Below, in pieces: positions 24,230-27,927 of a stretch of 27,927 nucleotides of DNA. Source of the DNA: an uncultured Acinetobacter sp. (GTDB lineage: Bacteria; Cyanobacteriota; Vampirovibrionia; Gastranaerophilales; Gastranaerophilaceae). Position numbers and translations under genes: made by a program. Position 1 is the first letter of the stretch. Every line of letters starts with the position of its first letter. A model generated the notes under the pieces. The model saw nothing but the letters and a program-made list of their open reading frames with translations, did no database searches and was not told the origin of the DNA. The stretch spans positions 1-27,927 of the forward strand of contig CAMORE010000006.1 in NCBI GenBank assembly GCA_946623365.1, written 5' to 3'.

Positions 24230-24850
24230 ATGTATTGGCGTGATATTTTAAATGTACAAAATGTTGAAAAAGGCTTCTTCCCATCCTCAAATAAGTATGG
24301 AATACCTGATATTAAGGCTGATAATTTAGAAGTAAATACACTTATTCCGTACCGAGTCGATAAAAACAGAAAAGGAACTGCACACTTCTTTTTAGATGAT
24401 TATCGCTTTGAAAGATGCTGGAAGAATGCTGACTCTCAAATAGAAGAATTAAAAAAATATAACGGAGCTTTGTCCCCGGACTTTTCTATGTACACAAATT
24501 ACCCTCAAGCATTCCAATTATGGCAAGTATATAGAAACAGATGGTGTGCTGCGTATTGGCAGCTTCACGGAATAAAAGTTATTCCTTCCGTTAGTTGGTC
24601 GACAGAAGAAAGTTTCAAATATTGCTTTTTAGGAATTCCAAAACATTCAACTGTTGCAGTTGGAACTGTCGGAGTTTTGAATCATAAAGAATCTCAAATC
24701 CTCTTTATGAAAGGTTTTGAAGAAATGTTACAACAACTTGAACCTTCTTCTATTTTGATTTATGGAAACAAGTTGGCTGACTTAGACGGGTATAAAAATA
24801 TTCGTTGGTTTGAGCCGTACATGAACAAATTTAACAAGAAAGGAGTGTAA
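24230..24850 (+). CDS. DUF4417 family protein
   Basis: The 206-residue protein matches DUF4417: GIPDIKADNLEVNTLIPYRV, HFFLDDYRFERCW, GALSPDFSMYTNYPQAFQLW, the YRNRWCAAYWQLHGIKVIPS strand-helix and ILIYGNK. The family is widespread in phages and mobile elements, but its role is unknown to me. AGGAGG lies about five bases upstream. It begins an accessory group with the two MGGRGSGG genes, which follow with 1 and 3 bp gaps, so the three are likely made together. Confidence 0.8.
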   Translation: MYWRDILNVQNVEKGFFPSSNKYGIPDIKADNLEVNTLIPYRVDKNRKGTAHFFLDDYRFERCWKNADSQIEELKKYNGALSPDFSMYTNYPQAFQLWQVYRNRWCAAYWQLHGIKVIPSVSWSTEESFKYCFLGIPKHSTVAVGTVGVLNHKESQILFMKGFEEMLQQLEPSSILIYGNKLADLDGYKNIRWFEPYMNKFNKKGV

Positions 24851-24851
24851 C

Positions 24852-25502
24852 ATGGGTGGTCGTGGTTCTGGCGGAAGTCGTGGCGGTGGCGGTGGTGCTG
24901 CCAAAACTCCAATTAGAGATGGAATGAACAAAGAAGAATTAGTAAATCTTTATAACAGTATCTCAGGAAATCCTGCTTATACTGTTGAGCAACGTGTAAA
25001 AACAATGCACGATATTGAAGAAAGAATAAAGGATCTCGATGCCAAAAAAGCAGAAGATACAAAACAAAAAAGACTTGATGCTCTTGCTAAAGCACGTGCA
25101 AAACGTGCCGAGAATCTTAAAAATGGAATAAAACCCGAAAAGAAAGAAAAGAAACCGAGACAGAAAAAAGCGAAGATGTCTATGGATAGCACAGTCTCAG
25201 ACCTTAAATATAATTTAAGGCGAGGTGTTGAATCAGACGGATATATTTCAAGTTCGGATTTCAGGGTTGAAGATTACGGAAATTCCGTCAGTGTTCAAAT
25301 TAGATATTTAGGTAAATGGAAAAATCCATCTAATGCACGTTATGAGGAAGATTACGATTGGCAAGAACTTCGTTCCTCAAGTCGAAAACAAATAGACAAA
25401 GTAGTTAAGAAATTATCAAAACAATCCGGCAGAAAAATCTCTTGGGGTGCAAGCGAAAAGAATTGGATTGATATTGATATCCCTAAAATGAAAGGAGACT
25501 AA
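24852..25502 (+). CDS. MGGRGSGG-tagged protein 1
   Basis: The 216-residue protein starts with the glycine-rich tag MGGRGSGGSRGGGGGAA, then a helix with NKEELVNLYNSISG, a long lysine-rich coiled region (about residues 60-110, DAKKAEDTKQKRLDALAKARAKRAENL and on) and a C-terminal alpha/beta domain (VSDLKYNLRRGVESDGYISS to SGRKISWGASEKNWIDIDI). The basic middle may bind nucleic acid. AAAGGAGT precedes the start. Its tag is nearly repeated in the next gene although the bodies differ. Such tagged proteins are seen in phages, often after DUF4417 genes; no function is established. Confidence 0.7.
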   Translation: MGGRGSGGSRGGGGGAAKTPIRDGMNKEELVNLYNSISGNPAYTVEQRVKTMHDIEERIKDLDAKKAEDTKQKRLDALAKARAKRAENLKNGIKPEKKEKKPRQKKAKMSMDSTVSDLKYNLRRGVESDGYISSSDFRVEDYGNSVSVQIRYLGKWKNPSNARYEEDYDWQELRSSSRKQIDKVVKKLSKQSGRKISWGASEKNWIDIDIPKMKGD

Positions 25503-25505
25503 TAA

Positions 25506-26108
25506 ATGGGCGGTCGTGGTTCAGGCGGTGGCAAATCTGGCGGAGGCGGTGGTGCTTCCATAAAAAATAATGAAGTTAGACTTCGCAGCATAAATGATAT
25601 CTATCAGGAAAAATATTCTAAAATGACTGATGAAGAATTAAATCGGGCATTAATTAGTGCTAAAAATCAATTAAATAAAGAACAAGCAAAAGTTTTGTAT
25701 GAACAACAAAAACTTTCAAAAATGGTGGATGAATTTAAAGCAATGAAAGATACGGATCCCAAAGTTAATGAAAAATGGGAAGCTATTGATAAGCAAACTG
25801 CTGTTCTGAATGATGCACGTTCTCGATTGGATATAAGGTCTCAAGCATATTATCTAGGAATTAATGAAAAGCATAATGTCAGAGGCAAACAAACAACAAA
25901 AGACATAAAAAGTATGACTGACGGACAATTAAACAGTTTTTATAATCGTTCCTACAATGAATTACACAAAGCACAAAGACAAATTGAAAAAACAAAAAAT
26001 CCTAAAACAAGAGAAAAATATCTCAAATTATTTAAAGAACACGATAATAATTTTTTAAGTGCAAATGAAGAACGATATAAACGTGGACTTGATGGCAAGG
26101 GCTGGTAA
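25506..26108 (+). CDS. MGGRGSGG-tagged protein 2
   Basis: The 200-residue protein begins MGGRGSGGGKSGGGGGAS, matching the start of the preceding gene also at DNA level (first 24 bases differ at only two). The remainder is predicted almost all helical and coiled coil (MTDEELNRALISAKNQLNKE, LYEQQKLSKMVDEFKAM, YNELHKAQRQIEKTKN) and basic. There is no body similarity to protein 1 that I can see. AAAGGAG lies before its ATG. Two genes with the same head and different bodies suggest the tag is a functional module (delivery, packaging or binding). Confidence 0.7.
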   Translation: MGGRGSGGGKSGGGGGASIKNNEVRLRSINDIYQEKYSKMTDEELNRALISAKNQLNKEQAKVLYEQQKLSKMVDEFKAMKDTDPKVNEKWEAIDKQTAVLNDARSRLDIRSQAYYLGINEKHNVRGKQTTKDIKSMTDGQLNSFYNRSYNELHKAQRQIEKTKNPKTREKYLKLFKEHDNNFLSANEERYKRGLDGKGW

Positions 26109-26201
26109 TTGTGTCCGAATGATACGAAATAACAAAAAAGACTTTATTTTGCTTCGCTTCCATTCGATGAATGTGACTGTAACAAAATAAAGGAGGTCTT
26201 T
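26109..26201 (+). promoter_or_regulatory. Structured leader copy 1, with hairpin burying the ribosome site
   Basis: This 93-bp leader starts with TTGTGTCCGAATGATAC, also found (one base changed) at 27356. Three pairings are visible. CGAATG (26116-26121) can pair with CATTCG (26161-26166). CATTC-GAT-GAATG (26161-26173) is a local hairpin that excludes the first. AAAGAC-TTTATTTTG (26137-26151) pairs with CAAAATAAA (26183-26191) and GTCTTT (26196-26201), leaving GGAG of the ribosome site as a four-base bulge. Switching between these could control translation of the next gene. Confidence 0.65.
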
Positions 26202-27002
26202 ATGACAGAAAAAATTACATTAGAAGAAGCTGTTAAATCAAAAGACAACTTCTCCAAATTTATTGAAGAGAATAATGAAGAGTGTATAAAAGCAGCACTC
26301 AAAGGCTATTCTCAACGTGAACTACACATCATTATTCCACAGATGACACCAACAGCTGATGGATTATGTAACGGACTCGGTGCTTTTAATGATAATCAAA
26401 AGTGCTATGTATTTTGGTTTATTAACAATGAAAAAGTTGAAATTCTAAAATTAGCAGAAAGTTTAAATACAAGATTTTCAAAAATCTGCGGAATTTTTAT
26501 TTTTAAACCCTGTTTAAAAAATGGTAAAACAGAGTTTAAATGCCTTTTAAAACCTGAACTTTCAAAACGCCCTCCGGTAAATACAAGAACAAAAACAAAA
26601 ATGCTCCAATATCAACTGTGGGAGTTATATCGGGAAGTCTGTGACGGAAGCGAATATCCTGATATGCAAATAAAAGAGGCACAATATCAACATTATCAGT
26701 ATATAACAATTCAGGTAAGTGGAATGCAAATGATTCAAACAATAAATACTCAGAATGGATATGTCGCATCAGAATTAAGTATGCGTAATAGAGAAATATT
26801 TGCAAAGCTAAAAGAACATAAAGATGAAATTGAAAAAGAAGTCGGCGAATTGATCTGGGATGATAACGAAAGAAATGCGACTGTAAAAATTAGAAAAGTT
26901 TATTCAATAGATGTATTTAATTCAAAAAATCATAAAAAAGCAGTTACAAAATTAATTGAACTCGGTGCAGAACTCAAAAATATTGCACATAAATACCTAT
27001 AA
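26202..27002 (+). CDS. DUF4268-like protein (possible defence or nuclease-related cargo)
   Basis: The 266-residue protein has a middle CYVFWFINNEKVEILKLAES and GIFIFKPCLKNGKTEFKCLL similar to the strand-helix region of DUF4268 proteins, and a C-terminal RNREIFAKLKEHKDEIEKEV, followed by GELIWDDNERNATVKIRK, which closely follows the DUF4268 pattern (KEEIEKEFGEPLEW type). Family members often lie with restriction or other defence genes and some carry an N-terminal PD-(D/E)xK nuclease. Here the N-terminal part is short and I see no clear catalytic D-ExK, so it may be a non-catalytic form. AAGGAGG lies upstream, inside the leader hairpin. It sits in the accessory end of the prophage, where lysogen-expressed genes are common. 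Confidence 0.6.
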   Translation: MTEKITLEEAVKSKDNFSKFIEENNEECIKAALKGYSQRELHIIIPQMTPTADGLCNGLGAFNDNQKCYVFWFINNEKVEILKLAESLNTRFSKICGIFIFKPCLKNGKTEFKCLLKPELSKRPPVNTRTKTKMLQYQLWELYREVCDGSEYPDMQIKEAQYQHYQYITIQVSGMQMIQTINTQNGYVASELSMRNREIFAKLKEHKDEIEKEVGELIWDDNERNATVKIRKVYSIDVFNSKNHKKAVTKLIELGAELKNIAHKYL

Positions 27003-27058
27003 ATTAATTCATAAAAATTGTGAAGTATTTAAATATTATTTTTTGATAGGATAAAAAA

Positions 27059-27313
27059 ATGAAGATAATTGTAAAAAACAGACGAAATAATAATGAAAAG
27101 TATGAATTAACATTAGAGGAATTTAAAGCAAAGTTCAGGAACGAACTTACAACAGCAATTAATTCATACACGCATCAGCAGGAACAAAAGGATTTATTAA
27201 AACCTCCGTTTATGCACCTAAACACCGATTATACACACGACTTTTATCAAGACTTGCGGTGGAACTTTAACAATCACGCACCGACAAATTATTACATAGA
27301 AAAACAAATATAA
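27059..27313 (+). CDS. Unrecognised small protein (84 aa)
   Basis: The product begins MKIIVKNRRNNNEKYELTLE, and continues with a helix (EFKAKFRNELTTAINSYTHQQ) and an aromatic-rich end, HDFYQDLRWNFNNHAPTNYY. I do not recognise a family. It has AGGA eight bases upstream, after a 56-bp AT-rich gap from the previous gene. It is followed by a terminator-like hairpin, so it may end a transcript that includes the DUF4268-like gene. Confidence 0.6.
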   Translation: MKIIVKNRRNNNEKYELTLEEFKAKFRNELTTAINSYTHQQEQKDLLKPPFMHLNTDYTHDFYQDLRWNFNNHAPTNYYIEKQI

Positions 27314-27320
27314 ATATTAT

Positions 27321-27351
27321 GAGGGTTTGAGGTAAGTCTCAAATCCTCTTT
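27321..27351 (+). terminator. Intrinsic terminator-like hairpin
   Basis: GAGGGTTTGAG (27321-27331) pairs with CTCAAATCCTC (27338-27348), 11 bp with one G-U pair and a 6-base loop GTAAGT, followed by TTT. The stem is strong but the T run is short, so termination may be partial. It lies just after the stop of the 84-residue gene and before leader copy 2. Confidence 0.6.
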
Positions 27352-27355
27352 CACA

Positions 27356-27440
27356 TTGTGTCTGAATGATACAAAACTATCAAAACAACTTGAGATATAT
27401 GACATTCAGAGACATTAATGTGTATGTAAACGAAAGGCGG
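27356..27440 (+). promoter_or_regulatory. Structured leader copy 2
   Basis: The element begins TTGTGTCTGAATGATAC, 16 of 17 bases as in copy 1. TCTGAATG (27361-27368) pairs with CATTCAGA (27403-27410), 8 bp. The base that differs between copies (C in copy 1, T here) is matched by a change in its partner (G to A), so the pairing is kept. A perfect palindrome ACATTAATGT (27412-27421) stands where copy 1 has its local hairpin. AATGTG and TGTAAAC follow in both. It precedes the 75-residue gene. Confidence 0.6.
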
Positions 27441-27445
27441 TAAAA

Positions 27446-27673
27446 ATGAGTACAGAAGCAGAATTATTAAAAAACAAAGCAGCATTATTATTAAATTGTT
27501 TTGGATATGTAAACGCAAAACCTGAAGATATTACTCCACTAGAATGCGGTTCAGCATACGGAGTTTACGATTACATATTAGTAAAATTCAATGAATATGA
27601 ATATCAATTTAGATTTGATAATGATGGCGAAACAAAAAGTTGGAAATTAATTGTATTAGATAACGAAAAATAG
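27446..27673 (+). CDS. Unrecognised small protein (75 aa)
   Basis: The acidic product STEAELLKNKAALLLNCFGY, followed by a beta-rich half (YDYILVKFNEYEYQFRFDND), suggests a small helix-plus-sheet fold. No family recognised. AAAGGCGG lies about four bases before its ATG. It is the first gene after leader copy 2, which suggests it is expressed under the same control as the DUF4268-like gene. It is 11 bp from the next gene. Small acidic proteins at this place in prophages are sometimes anti-defence proteins, but nothing here proves it. Confidence 0.6.
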   Translation: MSTEAELLKNKAALLLNCFGYVNAKPEDITPLECGSAYGVYDYILVKFNEYEYQFRFDNDGETKSWKLIVLDNEK

Positions 27674-27684
27674 AAAGGGTAGCA

Positions 27685-27909
27685 ATGATTGAATTAAATG
27701 GTATTTATAAACTCAAACTTATAAGAAACATAAAATGTAATGACACAAGTGACTATCAGGTAATTGGATTTTCTGAAAAGGATACTGTTATTTGTAAAAA
27801 ACTAAATGGTGAAGATGCCGGAATACTATACCTTTTTATGAAAGATTTTTTAATCGATCCTGAAAAACCTGATGATATTTACTCAAATTTAATTGTAGAA
27901 AGGGGTTAA
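27685..27909 (+). CDS. Unrecognised small protein (74 aa)
   Basis: The product begins MIELNGIYKLKLIRNIKCND and appears to be an all-beta fold (DYQVIGFSEKDTVICKKLNG) with an acidic C-terminal part (LIDPEKPDDIYSNL). No family recognised. AAAGGG lies upstream of its ATG. It is co-directional with and close to its neighbours on both sides. Confidence 0.6.
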   Translation: MIELNGIYKLKLIRNIKCNDTSDYQVIGFSEKDTVICKKLNGEDAGILYLFMKDFLIDPEKPDDIYSNLIVERG

Positions 27910-27911
27910 TT

Positions 27912-27927
27912 ATGGCACTAAAAGACA
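27912..27927 (+). CDS. Start of next gene (truncated by window)
   Basis: An ATG two bases after the previous stop, with AAAGGGG about seven bases upstream, begins MALKD and runs off the window. Too little is seen to name it. Confidence 0.45.

Larger units (their letters stand above)
627..27927. mobile_element. Prophage with Mu-type head and P2-type contractile tail (incomplete at right)
   Basis: A near-continuous set of head, packaging, tail, fibre and lysis genes fills the window from 627 on, in two divergent operons leaving 7562-7763. The head module (terminases, DUF935 portal, F, G, protease, DUF1320, DUF1834) follows Mu gp27-gp37. The tail module (FI, FII, E/E', T, U, X, D, V, W, J, I, H) follows P2 with its baseplate genes moved downstream. 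All visible genes look intact, so the virion part may be functional. Integrase or transposase, repressor and replication genes are not in the window and should lie to the right. The left border near 627-660 is inferred from the overlap with the HAD gene; no attachment site sequence could be proven. Confidence 0.9.

Noticed and set aside
27020..27045. AT-only palindrome followed by T's as a terminator after the DUF4268-like gene
   Set aside because: The stem (TATTTAAATA) has no G/C pairs and would be too weak; likely chance in AT-rich DNA.
1..27927. CRISPR arrays, tRNA or rRNA genes, insertion sequences
   Set aside because: No regularly spaced repeats, tRNA-like folds or transposase frames were seen on reading either strand; this was by eye and not by a search tool.

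Overview
The window is the structural half of a contractile-tailed prophage in an AT-rich bacterium. A host-type HAD phosphatase gene enters from the left edge. From about base 627 on, almost every gene is a phage gene. TGA is a stop codon and most genes have clear Shine-Dalgarno sites, so the code is standard and initiation is leader-based. The Mu-type head plus P2-type tail suggests a Gram-negative or diderm host, perhaps a gut lineage, but no host marker good enough to name a genus is visible.

Layout: (1) 1-647, 3' part of a HAD-IIA phosphatase gene, converging on the first phage gene with a 21-bp overlap, so a prophage end probably lies here. (2) 627-7561, minus strand. In transcription order: two small proteins, small terminase, large terminase, DUF935 portal, C5-cytosine methyltransferase, Mu F-like protein, Dam-type adenine methyltransferase and Mu G-like protein. 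(3) 7562-7763, a divergent control region with a 45-bp nested palindrome between two back-to-back promoter candidates and a terminator-like hairpin. (4) 7764-11051, plus strand: protease/scaffold, major capsid, decoration protein and head-tail joining proteins. (5) 11051-20730, a P2-type tail: sheath, tube, chaperones with a programmed -1 frameshift, tape measure, U, X, D, V, W, J, I, and an H-like protein. (6) 20762-23393, two fibre genes with related N-termini. (7) 23402-24221, amidase endolysin and a possible holin. (8) 24230-27927, accessory genes: DUF4417, two proteins sharing an MGGRGSGG start, a DUF4268-like protein, and several unknown small proteins. Two related structured leaders lie in this last region.

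How it works together: the left operon makes the packaging motor and portal plus two methyltransferases, and the right operon makes capsid, tail, lysis and accessory proteins. Both can be switched from one shared operator region. The clearest new observations are the frameshift signal (GGGAAAG, 7-nt spacer, 6-bp stem), the 45-bp palindrome between divergent promoters, the duplicated leader with a compensatory base change, and a hairpin that would bury the ribosome site of the DUF4268-like gene. No integrase, repressor, replication gene, tRNA, CRISPR array or insertion sequence was seen; the early region should lie to the right of the window.
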